A DNA stretch of 64,000 nt from Rufibacter sp. XAAS-G3-1 (GCF_013623775.1 NZ_JABFAM010000009.1:186001-250000), one strand, 5' to 3'. Shown: positions 23,154 to 32,739, counted from the first letter of the stretch. Numbers and translations: made by a program. The notes: a model not told the origin generated them from the sequence alone.

Positions 23154-25421
23154 ATGTTTAACCGCAAACAACTCTGTCTTTGGGTGTTGATGGCCATCAG
23201 TTCATTTTCTGCCTCTGCCGATGAGGGGATGTGGCTTCCTATGTTGCTTAAGCAACTAAACGAAGCCGATATGCAGAAAAAAGGCATGCGCCTCTCCGCC
23301 GAAGACATTTACAGCATCAACAAATCAAGCCTGAAAGACGCCATTGTGCAGTTCGGCGGCGGGTGTACCGGCGAGATCATCTCCAACCAGGGCCTACTGC
23401 TCACCAACCACCACTGCGGCTACGGCCAGATCCAGTCGCACAGCTCGGTAGAAGACGACCTACTCACCAACGGTTTCTGGGCCATGACCCGCGATCAGGA
23501 GAAGCCAAATCCGGGGCTTACCGCCACGTTCATAGTGCGCATGGAAGACGTGACCAAGCAGATTCTGGGCGATGTGCCAGCAGGCTTGCCCGAGGCCGAA
23601 CGCGAGCAACGGGTACAGGCCAACATCAAAAAGGTACAGGCGCAGACCACGGCAGGCACGCATTATGACGCCATCATCCGGCCGTTCTTCTACGGGAACG
23701 AGTACTACATGTACGTGACCGAAACGTTTAGAGACATCCGTTTGGTGGGCGCTCCGCCTGAAAGCATCGGCAAGTTTGGCGGCGACACCGATAACTGGAT
23801 GTGGCCGCGCCACACCGGCGATTTCTCCCTGTTCCGCATCTATGCCGGGCCAGACAACAAACCGGCCGCCTACTCGCCCAACAACAAACCGTACGTGCCC
23901 AAGCACCACCTGCCCATTTCATTGGCCGGTATCCAGCAGGGCGATTTCACCATGGTTTTCGGGTTTCCGGGCAGAACCACCGAGTACCTGCCCTCCCAGG
24001 CCGTGCGCGAAATTGCCGAAATCTCTGACCCGGCCAAGGTGAAAATCCGCACGGTGAAACTAGGCATTTTGGATCAGGACATGAAAGCTGACCCGAAGGT
24101 GCGCATCCAGTATGCCGCCAAATACGCCAGCGTGAGCAACGCCCATAAAAAGTGGATTGGCGAAATGCGCGGCCTCAAAAAACTGGATGCCATTGCCAAA
24201 AAACAGGCCTTAGAGCGGCAGTTCGCCAACTGGGTAGCGCAGGAGACCGGCCGCAAAGCCACCTACAGCCAGGTTTTGCCGCAGTTTGAACAGAATTACG
24301 CCACCTTGGCGAAGGGCATTACCCTGGCGCGTGACTATTTCAACGAAGCTGTTTTAGGCGTAGAATTGCTAAACTACGCCCAAAACTACTTAAACCTGGC
24401 GGCCACAATCCAACAGGCGGGTACAGCCACCGCCGCTTCTCCTGAAATCCAGCAGCAGGTAGACCGGTTACGTACCTCGGCGGCGGGTTTCTTCAAGAAC
24501 TACCACCTGGCCACCGATAAAAAAGTATTCAGTGCCCTGTTGCAACTCTACGCCAACGACCTAGCCCCGCAGTTCCACCCGGCGGTGTTGCAGACCGTTT
24601 CCAAACAGCACAAGGGCAACTGGACGGCGTACGCCGATGAGGTGTACGCCAACTCAAACCTGTCCTCTGCGGAAAAGGTGAAAAGCCTGCTGCAACTTGC
24701 CCCCGCCCAGCTTCTCACTAAGTTAATGGCTGACCCAGCGGTTCAGTTGATGCATGGGTTCTCTACCGTTTACCGCAGCAAGGTTCTGCCTACGTACACC
24801 GCCCTCAATGACCAGAACACGCTGTTAAACCGCACGTACCTGCAAGGCTTGCGCGAAATGCAGAAAGACCGAAAGTTCTACCCAGACGCGAACCTCACGC
24901 TACGGGTTTCTTACGGACAGGTAGACTCCTACAAACCCGCCGACGGCGTGACGTACGATTATTACACCACCCTGGAAGGAATCATGGAGAAGGAAGACCC
25001 TACCATTCCTGACTATAAGGTTCCTGCCAAGTTGAAAGAGTTGTACCAGAAGAAGGACTATGGCCCGTACGGAATGAACGGACAGATGCCCGTAGGCTTC
25101 ATCGCCTCCAACCACACCACCGGCGGTAACTCCGGTTCACCGGTCATCAATGCCCGCGGCGAATTGATAGGCACCAACTTTGACCGCAACTGGGAAGGCA
25201 CCATGTCTGACATCATGTATGACCCAGACCGGGTACGTAACATTAGCATGGACGCCCGCTACTTCCTGTTCATTGTAGACAAATTCGCCGGGGCAGGCCA
25301 TCTGGTGAAAGAAATGACGCTGGTGAACAACGGCCCTCAAGATGCGGCTCCGGCAAACTCCAAAGCCAAGCCTGCGCTAAAATTGAAGCGAAACAAAAAG
25401 CAGCAGGTCAAAGCAGATTAA
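23154..25421 (+). CDS. S46-family dipeptidyl-peptidase, DPP11-like
   Basis: The 755-residue protein has a signal peptide (MFNRKQLCLWVLMAISSFSASA) and acts in the periplasm, releasing dipeptides from oligopeptide N termini. The catalytic His lies in LLTNHHCGYGQIQ (about residue 86), the Asp in the central DNWMWPRHTGDFSLFR block (about 225), and the Ser in TTGGNSGSPV (about 660). Eighteen residues after that Ser stands Arg (NFDRNWEG). In Porphyromonas gingivalis the same position is Arg in DPP11 (Asp/Glu at P1) and Gly in DPP7 (hydrophobic P1), so acidic specificity is likely. A Lys/Arg-rich tail ends the protein. It is monocistronic, with a strong terminator downstream. Confidence 0.93.
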   Translation: MFNRKQLCLWVLMAISSFSASADEGMWLPMLLKQLNEADMQKKGMRLSAEDIYSINKSSLKDAIVQFGGGCTGEIISNQGLLLTNHHCGYGQIQSHSSVEDDLLTNGFWAMTRDQEKPNPGLTATFIVRMEDVTKQILGDVPAGLPEAEREQRVQANIKKVQAQTTAGTHYDAIIRPFFYGNEYYMYVTETFRDIRLVGAPPESIGKFGGDTDNWMWPRHTGDFSLFRIYAGPDNKPAAYSPNNKPYVPKHHLPISLAGIQQGDFTMVFGFPGRTTEYLPSQAVREIAEISDPAKVKIRTVKLGILDQDMKADPKVRIQYAAKYASVSNAHKKWIGEMRGLKKLDAIAKKQALERQFANWVAQETGRKATYSQVLPQFEQNYATLAKGITLARDYFNEAVLGVELLNYAQNYLNLAATIQQAGTATAASPEIQQQVDRLRTSAAGFFKNYHLATDKKVFSALLQLYANDLAPQFHPAVLQTVSKQHKGNWTAYADEVYANSNLSSAEKVKSLLQLAPAQLLTKLMADPAVQLMHGFSTVYRSKVLPTYTALNDQNTLLNRTYLQGLREMQKDRKFYPDANLTLRVSYGQVDSYKPADGVTYDYYTTLEGIMEKEDPTIPDYKVPAKLKELYQKKDYGPYGMNGQMPVGFIASNHTTGGNSGSPVINARGELIGTNFDRNWEGTMSDIMYDPDRVRNISMDARYFLFIVDKFAGAGHLVKEMTLVNNGPQDAAPANSKAKPALKLKRNKKQQVKAD

Positions 25422-25447
25422 GCGCTTGTTTTTACCCTCCTTTTACC

Positions 25448-25478
25448 AAAAAAGCCCGGAAACGCTCCGGGCTTTTTT
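25448..25478 (+). terminator. Rho-independent terminator after the S46 peptidase
   Basis: AAAAAAGCCCGGA and TCCGGGCTTTTTT flank AACGC, and the T-run continues to 25480. It is 26 bases after the stop at 25421 and also reads on the minus strand for the convergent SDR gene. Confidence 0.9.
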
Positions 25479-25527
25479 TTTATGCTCTTGCGGTTGAAAA
25501 TGGAAACGCCTGCCAGAGATGGAGGCT

Positions 25528-26418
25528 TTATTCCTTTCCGTCGGTCTTTTTGCCGCGCACCATCTGCTCAATGGTATCCCACATCTCGTGCGGCACCTGA
25601 TCCAGGTAATTGAACTCGCCGCCGCCGTACAGCCATTCGCCGCCGTCTATGGTCACCACTTCGCCGTTCACGTACGCTGAGTAATCTGACATGAGATAGG
25701 CCGCCAGATTGGCTAATTCCTGGTGCTCGCCGTAACGTTTTACCGGAATTCGGTTCAAAGGATCAAGTTTTTGGGCCAGTGCCTCTGGGAACAAACGGCT
25801 CCAGGCCCCTTCGGTGGGAAAAGGCCCCGGGGCGATGGCGTTGGAACGGATGCCGTATTTGGCCCATTCGGCGGCCAGCGAACGGGTCATAGCCAATACT
25901 CCCGCTTTGGCGGTAGCAGAGGGTACCACGTAGCCCGAACCCGTCCAGGCGTAGGTAGTGACAATGTTGAGGATGGTGCCGGGCTGTTGCAGATCAATCC
26001 AATGTTTGCCTAAGGTAAGCGTACAGTTGTAGCTGCCTTTCAAGACAATATCCACAATCACATCAAAGGCTTTGGGCGACAACCGTTCGGTGGGACTGAT
26101 GAAATTTCCGGCGGCGTTGTTCAACAATCCGTGCACGGCCCCAAATCTTTCCAGCGTGGCCCGGAGCATGGCTTCCACCTCCAGCGGCTTGCGGACATCG
26201 CAGGCCACGGGGAGCACCTGTCCGCCCGTTTGCTCGGCCATTTCCTGGGCAGCTTTCTCCAGCACTTCCATTTTGCGGCTGGTGATGACCAGGTTGGCCC
26301 CCAGTTTGAGAAAGTAGAGGCCCATGGATTTGCCCAGGCCCGTACCACCCCCGGTAATGACAATGGTTTTGCCGTTCAGCGCTCCGTCGCGCAACATTGG
26401 TTCTGTGTAGGTAGCCAT
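25528..26418 (-). CDS. SDR-family reductase of 2,4-dienoyl-CoA reductase type
   Basis: The 296-residue Rossmann-fold protein starts MATYTEPMLRDGALNGKTIV. NAD(P) binding is shown by ITGGGTGLGKSMG (residues about 21-33), and LLNNAAGNFISPTERLS is typical of DECR-type proteins. The active-site block reads SATAKAGVLAMTRSLAAEWA: the Lys is present, but the Tyr of the usual YxxxK is replaced (SATAK). The same absence is known in peroxisomal/mitochondrial dienoyl-CoA reductases. A C-terminal extension GGGEFNYLDQVPHEMWDTIE is unusual. It likely serves beta-oxidation of unsaturated fatty acids. It appears monocistronic. Confidence 0.85.
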   Translation of the reverse strand: MATYTEPMLRDGALNGKTIVITGGGTGLGKSMGLYFLKLGANLVITSRKMEVLEKAAQEMAEQTGGQVLPVACDVRKPLEVEAMLRATLERFGAVHGLLNNAAGNFISPTERLSPKAFDVIVDIVLKGSYNCTLTLGKHWIDLQQPGTILNIVTTYAWTGSGYVVPSATAKAGVLAMTRSLAAEWAKYGIRSNAIAPGPFPTEGAWSRLFPEALAQKLDPLNRIPVKRYGEHQELANLAAYLMSDYSAYVNGEVVTIDGGEWLYGGGEFNYLDQVPHEMWDTIEQMVRGKKTDGKE

Positions 26419-27007
26419 AGTTTTATATCTGAGGGTGTAAGTTAATAGTTCTGTGCTATTTTAGAGCATGAAGCTGTTTAGAGTTGTATGCCTGTTTTCA
26501 TAAAAGTAACCTAGAAACGGGTTACAAGCAGATGCTTGCGGCAGTATACAGATAAACCGCTTGTTTTTGGGCTGTTTTCATAAAAACAGGCCAAAAATGG
26601 TGGCATAATCAGACAATTGCACCAGAGGAATTGCTTTAAAGGGCGATTAATGAAAAACTCTAAACAGGTTTTATGTTTAAATTTGGGGCTCGTAAGCTCA
26701 ACTGGCAAGAGTAAGGTCTTGCGAAAGCGGTTTCAGAGCCTCGTAGCAGCACTGCGAAGGCGATGAAAGCGCGCAGGCAGTTCTCCCATGGCCGTTTGCA
26801 GCACGAAAGACAAAGTTTGAACACACTCTACGAATTACCCTGAAAAATAATACCTTTAGGTACAGATAAATGCAAGTAGGCAGGGAGCTTTGTTCCATCC
26901 TAAGGGCTTATTTGAATTACCTATTTGTAGGTATTTTAAAAGTGCTACCGTTCAAGTAAACTGTCTGCGGCAAACGTGGTTGTGTTAAAGTGCCCCTCTG
27001 TGCGTGT
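26419..27007. other. Intergenic region with a palindrome and a structured repeat
   Basis: No gene is supported. Contents: an AAGCAGATGCTTGCGGC hairpin at about 26526 (MITE-end type), the palindrome TTTTTGGGCTGTTTTCAT.. at 26564-26597, and a 140-bp repeat at about 26681-26820 described separately. The segment 26840-27000 presumably carries the kinase promoter. Confidence 0.55.
26681..26820 (+). repeat. 140-bp repeat with tRNA-like beginning, copy 1
   Basis: GGGGCTC (26685-26691) can pair with GAGCCTC (26736-26742) as a 7-bp stem with one G-U. The sequence between includes GTAAGCTCAACTGGCAAGAG, which resembles a tRNA D-arm. The segment from AACTGGCAAGAGTAAGGT to GCAGCACGAAAGACAAAG recurs at 52549-52685 in the same orientation. 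It is too short for an intact tRNA (58 nt between acceptor-like arms). Confidence 0.6.
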
Positions 27008-28984
27008 ATGAAAAAATTGTACTTTCTTTTCTTCTGGTTCAGTTTGGCCGCCTTCCCACTTCTGGGCCGCACTCCCGTGGTACTCATGCAGGAGCTCAAA
27101 CGCGCCTCATCTCCTCAGAAAAAGGTAGAACTCTTCAACCTCATTAGTGAGTATTACCGTGAGGTAGATCCTAAGCAATCGGTATTATACGGCCAGAAAG
27201 CGGCCGAACTGGCCTTGCAGATCAATGACCGGAAACAACTGGCCTCAGCCTTCAGCAACATCAGCATTGGCCATTACTGGCTGGACAACCTGGTGCAAGC
27301 CTCAGCTTATACCTATAAAGCGTTAAAAATAAGGGAAGAACTGCATGATTCAGTTGGGATGGCTTCCAGTTACAATGCGTTGGGAAATATTCACCGCGGG
27401 CAGGAGAACTTTGACACATCCCTGGATTTCTTCCAGAAGGCGTTAACCATTGGGCAGAAGATGAACCGGGAGAACACCATCAGTACTACCCTTAATAATC
27501 TTGGGGCTACCTATGAGCTGATGCAAAAGCCCGAGATGGCCTTAACCTATTACTTGCAGGTACAGGAGATAATCAAGCAAGGGGGTGACCAATTTGACCA
27601 AGCCTTAAGTGACCTGAACCTGGGTAACATCTATTCTAAACTGGGAGAGAAAGACAAAGCGCTGACTCACCTGCATAACTCCCTCGCTCTTAGTGAAGAA
27701 ATCCGCAATGAGATAAACAAAATCTACATCTACCGTTCGCTGGCCCAAATCTACCTCCAGGCCCAAGCGTATTCCAAGGCGGTCAACTTTGCCCAGAAAA
27801 GCCTCCAGATTTCCCAGCAGGTACCCTCCCCAGACGGGGTGAAGGAAGCAGCCTGGCTTTTGAACGAGATCTACCTGGCCCAGGGGAACTTCCACCAGGC
27901 CCACCGGTACCTCACCCTGCACGCTGCTTACAAAGACAGTCTCCAGAACAGAGAGCAAAGCGAAGCCCAGGCCGAAATGCACGCCAAGTATGAACTGGAG
28001 AAAAAGGAAGCCGAAAATAACCGCCTGCGGATGGTACACGAACTTCAGAAAGAAAAGTTGCTGCAGAGAGAGCTTATCCAGTACACCACCGGTATTCTGC
28101 TTTTGGTGGCACTTGTTTTGGCGTACATTTTCTTTAAAGGCCGCAGAAGAGCCAAATCTGTGAACCAACAGCTATCTGAATTCAACCAGATGATTCTGGA
28201 GAAAAACCAGAACATCAACAAGCAGAAAGAAGAACTGGAAAAACTGAACCACCAGAAAAACCTTCTCTTCTCCATTATTGCCCATGATTTAAGGAGCCCG
28301 CTCATCTCCCTGCAGTCTTTGTTGCAGTTGATCTCTATGGGAAAACTGCCGCAGGAGAAACTAGACCGGTTTGTGAAAGAGCTGGAAACCCAACAGCAAA
28401 ACACCCTGGGTCTGCTGGACAACCTGCTGGTGTGGGCTAAAATCCAGATGAAGGGGGTGAGGCTGGAACCGGAGCCCTATCAATTGCGTGATTTGGTGGA
28501 ACAGAACATTCGTCTGCTTTTACCGCAGGCCCAAAAGAAAGGAATTTCCCTGCAGAACAGCGTTTCAGAGGAACATTGGGCTCTGGTAGACGAAGAAACC
28601 CTGAAGCTGGTGTTCAGAAACCTACTTTCTAACTCTATCAAGTTTTGCCACGAAGGGGCCGTGGTGGAAGTGATGGCCCACGGGTCAGACGAAGACCAGT
28701 TGGTGATCACGGTGAAAGACTGTGGCGTAGGAATCAGCCCCGAAAACCAACTGAAACTCTTCGGCCCGAATCACTTCAAAGAGAAAGGCACCGCCAACGA
28801 GAAGGGTAATGGCCTGGGGCTGATGCTCTGCAAAGAGTTCATAGAGCGAAACGGCGGCGAGATCTGGGTGGAAAGCGAAGAAGGAGTTGGCTCCCACTTC
28901 CATTTCACGGTGCCTGCTTGCCAGTTATTTGCCCCGGAAGAAGCCCTCTCCCCTGCTGCCTCAGAGCAGGAATCATTGGTGTAG
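27008..28984 (+). CDS. TPR-containing hybrid-less sensor histidine kinase
   Basis: The start is the ATG at 27008 (MKKLYFLFFWFSLAAFPLLG, 658 aa), which gives a clean signal peptide; the frame's earlier start adds only PLCAC. Residues about 30-340 are tetratricopeptide repeats of periplasmic sensor type (e.g. NNLGATYELMQKPEMALTYY). A coiled-coil leads to one membrane segment (about 360-378, TTGILLLVALVLAYIFF). HisKA is around H426 (SIIAHDLRSPL). HATPase_c has NLLSNSIKF, DCGVGISPENQ and GNGLGLMLCKEF. No response regulator gene is next to it. It overlaps the convergent FAD oxidoreductase gene by 12 bases. Confidence 0.9.
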   Translation: MKKLYFLFFWFSLAAFPLLGRTPVVLMQELKRASSPQKKVELFNLISEYYREVDPKQSVLYGQKAAELALQINDRKQLASAFSNISIGHYWLDNLVQASAYTYKALKIREELHDSVGMASSYNALGNIHRGQENFDTSLDFFQKALTIGQKMNRENTISTTLNNLGATYELMQKPEMALTYYLQVQEIIKQGGDQFDQALSDLNLGNIYSKLGEKDKALTHLHNSLALSEEIRNEINKIYIYRSLAQIYLQAQAYSKAVNFAQKSLQISQQVPSPDGVKEAAWLLNEIYLAQGNFHQAHRYLTLHAAYKDSLQNREQSEAQAEMHAKYELEKKEAENNRLRMVHELQKEKLLQRELIQYTTGILLLVALVLAYIFFKGRRRAKSVNQQLSEFNQMILEKNQNINKQKEELEKLNHQKNLLFSIIAHDLRSPLISLQSLLQLISMGKLPQEKLDRFVKELETQQQNTLGLLDNLLVWAKIQMKGVRLEPEPYQLRDLVEQNIRLLLPQAQKKGISLQNSVSEEHWALVDEETLKLVFRNLLSNSIKFCHEGAVVEVMAHGSDEDQLVITVKDCGVGISPENQLKLFGPNHFKEKGTANEKGNGLGLMLCKEFIERNGGEIWVESEEGVGSHFHFTVPACQLFAPEEALSPAASEQESLV

Positions 28985-30466
28985 TTTGTTGGCCGTTTTC
29001 CCAAAATTGTCCCGTAACAGTTTATGGGCGGCAATAATCCCGCTCAGGCACACCCCGGGTATTCCCTGGCCCGGATACACGGTATCTCCGCAGACGTAGG
29101 CTTTCTTTCCGTCTAGGCGGGCATCTTTCATTTGCCACGGCTTGATGCGCCTGTACTGCGGGTAGCCTCCCACCTGGCCCCACTCCCGCCCCGTCCACTC
29201 AATCCAGGCACCGGGCGTGGCGGCCTGCACAAACCGTACCTGGCTCTGGTCAAAGAAGCCCCGCTCAACCAAAAAAAGAACCACCCACCGCTCCAGCTCT
29301 TTCTTCTGGTGCACCCAGTTCGCGTTCGGGTTGGGCACATGCGTACTCACTGAGGCTACAACAATTCCCTCTGGGGCCCGTTGCAGGTCTTCGGGGTGGC
29401 TTAAACTTACAAAGATGCTCTGGCTGTTTAGAAACGGAACACCGCCCGGCACGTGCAACTGGTGGTGCAACACGTTGGGGGTTCTGGAGCTACGCTCGAA
29501 AACGATTCCCCACGTGACGGCCCCGTTGACCTCTTCCGCCGAAAGCAAATACCTCCTGAGTTTCTCCTGCACCTTTTCACTTTGAAAGAGCGCAGAGACA
29601 TTGTTCAGCGGCACGCCACACACCACAAATTCCGCTTTTACCTGCCCTTTGTCTGTGGCAAGGAGGTACCCACCAGAAGAAGGAGAAATCTGTTTCACCA
29701 CCCGGCGGTACAGCATCTGCCCACCCTGTTGCTCCAGGTACTGCACAATCGCTTCGGCTAATTGACGCACTCCGCCCCCAATGTAGTAATTGCCGTACAG
29801 GGTGTAACACAAGGCCGTGGCCCCGAAAAGCGCATTCACCTGGGGGTGGTAGTTCTGGGCGGTAATCAGCAACTGCTGGTCTACAAAAGAGACAAACTGC
29901 TCATTCGCCAGCAACCCATAGCGCGCCAGCATGTCCTGCATGGTCTCAAAGGCCAGCGGCACCAACCCCAACTGCTCCCACCGCACCGTCTTTGCCGCCT
30001 GCCACAGATCTGCCAGCGAACTGAACGGGAAACTTACCTGCCGCAGAGAGGTACGCCACACGTTCTGGCTGATTTTGTAACAAGCCTCCCAAAACGGCCG
30101 CTGTCCCTCCTTCCCGAATACGCGTTCAGCTTCCATAATCCACTCCTCCAGGGTAGGGAAACGGGTAAGGGGCGTCCCATCTGCCAGGCGCACCTGCATA
30201 GGAGTTTCCAGCTTAAGGAGCGGCAAGGATACCCCAAGCTGTTTCTGCAGATACCAAAGCGGCATGTCCTCATCCAGGCCTACCACCGTGGTGGCACCGG
30301 TCTCAAACCAATAGCCTTTCCGTTTGTAGGACGAAGCACAGCCGCCCGGATAATTGTTCTGTTCCAGCACCGCCACCTGCAAGCCCGCCTTCGCCAACAA
30401 CGCCGCCGCCGTAAGTCCGCCAAAACCAGAGCCGATGACGGCCACCTGTACCTGTTGAGTTTCCAT
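28973..30466 (-). CDS. Phytoene-desaturase/CrtI-type FAD-dependent oxidoreductase
   Basis: With the start at METQQVQVAVIG it is 497 residues; an ATG three codons upstream is also possible. The N-terminal dinucleotide fold is VAVIGSGFGGLTAAALLAKAG, continuing with EQNNYPGGCASSYKRKGYWFETGATTV, the FAD-binding hallmark of carotenoid desaturase and isomerase relatives. YYIGGGVRQLAEAI and the C-terminal AYVCGDTVYPGQGIPGVCLSGIIAA close the FAD domain. Likely role: carotenoid or retinol-type desaturation/isomerisation, as in CrtI/CrtO/RetSat groups, membrane-associated. No other carotenoid gene is near, so the substrate is open. Confidence 0.82.
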   Translation of the reverse strand: METQQVQVAVIGSGFGGLTAAALLAKAGLQVAVLEQNNYPGGCASSYKRKGYWFETGATTVVGLDEDMPLWYLQKQLGVSLPLLKLETPMQVRLADGTPLTRFPTLEEWIMEAERVFGKEGQRPFWEACYKISQNVWRTSLRQVSFPFSSLADLWQAAKTVRWEQLGLVPLAFETMQDMLARYGLLANEQFVSFVDQQLLITAQNYHPQVNALFGATALCYTLYGNYYIGGGVRQLAEAIVQYLEQQGGQMLYRRVVKQISPSSGGYLLATDKGQVKAEFVVCGVPLNNVSALFQSEKVQEKLRRYLLSAEEVNGAVTWGIVFERSSRTPNVLHHQLHVPGGVPFLNSQSIFVSLSHPEDLQRAPEGIVVASVSTHVPNPNANWVHQKKELERWVVLFLVERGFFDQSQVRFVQAATPGAWIEWTGREWGQVGGYPQYRRIKPWQMKDARLDGKKAYVCGDTVYPGQGIPGVCLSGIIAAHKLLRDNFGKTANKLHQ

Positions 30467-30532
30467 GTACTCCAAGAACCAAAACGGCTTTGTTTTGTTG
30501 CGGTGCTTTCGTTTTAGGCCTTTCTTTGCAAA

Positions 30533-31360
30533 ATGAAGCAGAAAACGATCAGTATCATGGGATGCGGCTGGCTGGGGTTGCCCCTGGCCCAGGAACTGGT
30601 GAAACTAGGCTTCCGGGTAAAAGGCTCTACCACTACTCCCGGCAAAATGGCCCTTCTTAGGGCCAAAGGGATTGAGCCGTTTCTGCTCTCTTTTCCGGAA
30701 AACAGCACCAAAACAGACCTGGAGAATTTTCTGGCTGCTGATGTACTGGTCTTCAACATTCCACCTTCCAGATCTTCCAATGAAACAAACGCTTATGAGG
30801 CTTTACTTGAAAGGGTACTGGAAGCTGCTCCGCCAGCACTAACCTCCATTCTGTTCGTCTCTTCCACCTCGGTGTACCCAGATTTGAACCGCGAAGTCAG
30901 AGAAACGGATGCCGTTGCCACGGCCACCGCTTCTTCGCTCATGTTGCGGAGCGAGTTTCTGGTGCAGCGTGTACCAGATAAAAAATCCACCCTCGTGCGG
31001 TTTGGCGGACTGATGGGCGGCACGCGCCACCCGGGAAGATTTCTGGCGGGCAAGACCGAGGTTCCCCAACCCGAATCCCCGGTTAACATGATTCACCTGA
31101 CGGATTGTGTGGGGCTGCTCACGGCCATCATCCAGCAGGAGAAATGGGGCTTTACGTTCAATGCCTGCGCTCCGGAGCATCCTTCCAGAAGAGAATTCTA
31201 CACCCACGCCGCCGGGCGACTTTCGCTTACCCCCCCGTCCTTTGCCCCCCAGGCAGAAGACAAATACAAGCGCATCAACAGTGATCTTATCCAACAGGAA
31301 CTACCCTATACTTTCCAGTTTCCAGATCCGCTGCAATGCCTGGGCTCTCCCGGGTTCTAG
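30533..31360 (+). CDS. NAD(P)-binding epimerase-like SDR (YeeZ-type)
   Basis: The 275-residue protein starts MKQKTISIMGCGWLGLPLAQ. The Rossmann motif GCGWLGLPLA replaces the usual GxxGxxG, as in the YeeZ group of atypical SDRs. SILFVSSTSVYPDLN (about 104-118) provides the Ser-Ser-x-x-x-Tyr region, and RFGGLMGGTRHPGRFLAG matches the substrate-side region of epimerase-like enzymes. VNMIHLTDCVGLL follows. It may act on nucleotide sugars or a related metabolite; the substrate is unknown. It is divergent from the CrtI-like gene and 73 bases before the next plus-strand gene. Confidence 0.82.
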   Translation: MKQKTISIMGCGWLGLPLAQELVKLGFRVKGSTTTPGKMALLRAKGIEPFLLSFPENSTKTDLENFLAADVLVFNIPPSRSSNETNAYEALLERVLEAAPPALTSILFVSSTSVYPDLNREVRETDAVATATASSLMLRSEFLVQRVPDKKSTLVRFGGLMGGTRHPGRFLAGKTEVPQPESPVNMIHLTDCVGLLTAIIQQEKWGFTFNACAPEHPSRREFYTHAAGRLSLTPPSFAPQAEDKYKRINSDLIQQELPYTFQFPDPLQCLGSPGF

Positions 31361-31405
31361 CTTTCCGATGGGTTCGTGCTAAAAGACAGACTGCCGTTTT
31401 TTGCC

Positions 31406-31413
31406 TATTTTTG
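31406..31413 (+). promoter_or_regulatory. -7 box for the HI0933-type flavoprotein gene
   Basis: TATTTTTG matches TAnnTTTG 21 bases before the ATG at 31434. Because the box lies downstream of the alternative start at 31401, it favours 31434. Confidence 0.45.
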
Positions 31414-31433
31414 TGAAAGAAAGCGAAAAACAG

Positions 31434-32672
31434 ATGCAAGAAACCGTAGTTATCATTGGAGGAGGCGCGGCCGGCTTCTTCGGGGCTATTACCTGTGCCC
31501 AGGCCAACCCTGCCCTGCGGGTGATCTTACTGGAGAAGACCTCCAAATTGCTTTCTAAAGTGCGGGTATCGGGCGGCGGCCGATGCAATGTAACCCATGC
31601 CTGTTTCCAGACCACCGCATTTTCCCAGCATTATCCCAGGGGCCAGAAAGCCCTGAAAAAACTGCTCCCGCTCTTTAGTGCCGAAGCCACCATTGCCTGG
31701 TTTGAAAAGCGCGGCGTGAAACTGAAAACTGAAGCCGATGGCCGGATGTTTCCGCAATCCAACTCCTCAGAAACCATTGTGGACTGTCTGATGCAAGCGG
31801 CCCGGAACGCAGGTGTCACAATCAGAACCAGCACCGGAGTAGATAAAATTCAGGTACAGCCCGAAGCCGCTGCTCAGGAGCGGTTTCAGGTTCACGTAAG
31901 TACTGGGGAGAAAATACTTGCTTCCAGAGTGTTGGTGGCCACCGGCGGAAGTTCCAAAGCGGAGAGTTACCAATGGCTGCAGCAGTTGGGCCATACCATA
32001 GAATCTCCGGTTCCGTCACTGTTTACCTTGAATGTTCCCTCCTCGCCTTTCAAAGACCTGCAGGGAGTTTCTGTACCGAAGGCGAAAATCAAATTAACCG
32101 GCCAGAAACTGGAAACCGAAGGCCCTTTGCTCATCACGCACTGGGGAATCAGCGGCCCAGCGGTATTGCGCTTCTCGGCCTGGGGGGCCAAAATCATGCA
32201 CGGACTGGCCTATACCGGAACGGCGCTGGTCAACTGGGTTCCAGATTCAACCGAAGAACAGGTACGCCACCAGATCCTCCAGCAACGGCAGATCTCTCCC
32301 CGTAAAACCGTTTTCACCAACGCGCTCTTCCAACTACCCAGCCGCCTCTGGCAACGCCTCTGCGAACTGTCTGAGGTGCCCGAAAGTGTGAAATGGTCAG
32401 AATTAGCCGGAAAGGCCCAGAACAAACTCATTGAACACTTACTCCGGACACCGTTTGAGGTGAAAGGGAAAACGACCTTTAAAGAGGAATTCGTGACTTG
32501 CGGAGGTATTCGGTTAGAGGAGTTGCACTTGGAACGCATGGAGAGTCGCTTGGTGACGGGGCTTTTTTTTGCGGGTGAGGTGGTGGACATTGACGGGATT
32601 ACCGGCGGTTTTAACTTTCAGGCGGCCTGGACGGGTGGGTATTTGGCGGGGAAGGCGATGGCTGGTTCTTAA
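31434..32672 (+). CDS. HI0933/BaiN-family flavoprotein
   Basis: The start at 31434 gives MQETVVIIGGGAAGFFGAIT (412 aa). The frame can extend to 31401, but that start lies before the apparent -7 box. Family signs are GGGAAGFFGAI, KVRVSGGGRCNVTHAC, YFPQSN-like DGRMFPQSNSSETI, VLVATGGSSKAES, and the C-terminal ETGLFFAGEVVDIDGITGGF-type block (here RLVTGLFFAGEVVDIDGITG) followed by NFQAAWTGGYLAG. These are FAD-dependent reductases often annotated as BaiN or YhiN; physiological substrate is unknown. Probably co-transcribed or adjacent to the epimerase-like gene. Confidence 0.9.
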   Translation: MQETVVIIGGGAAGFFGAITCAQANPALRVILLEKTSKLLSKVRVSGGGRCNVTHACFQTTAFSQHYPRGQKALKKLLPLFSAEATIAWFEKRGVKLKTEADGRMFPQSNSSETIVDCLMQAARNAGVTIRTSTGVDKIQVQPEAAAQERFQVHVSTGEKILASRVLVATGGSSKAESYQWLQQLGHTIESPVPSLFTLNVPSSPFKDLQGVSVPKAKIKLTGQKLETEGPLLITHWGISGPAVLRFSAWGAKIMHGLAYTGTALVNWVPDSTEEQVRHQILQQRQISPRKTVFTNALFQLPSRLWQRLCELSEVPESVKWSELAGKAQNKLIEHLLRTPFEVKGKTTFKEEFVTCGGIRLEELHLERMESRLVTGLFFAGEVVDIDGITGGFNFQAAWTGGYLAGKAMAGS

Positions 32673-32739
32673 GGTATATTATGGCTGATGTCTTGGCTTG
32701 CCGATTTTAGCAGATTAAATGGCTTTAATGTTTCATTTA

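Noticed and set aside
26685-26742. Possible tRNA gene
   Set aside because: The spacing between acceptor-like arms is too short, no standard anticodon loop or T-arm is seen, and the repeat copy does not keep the stem.
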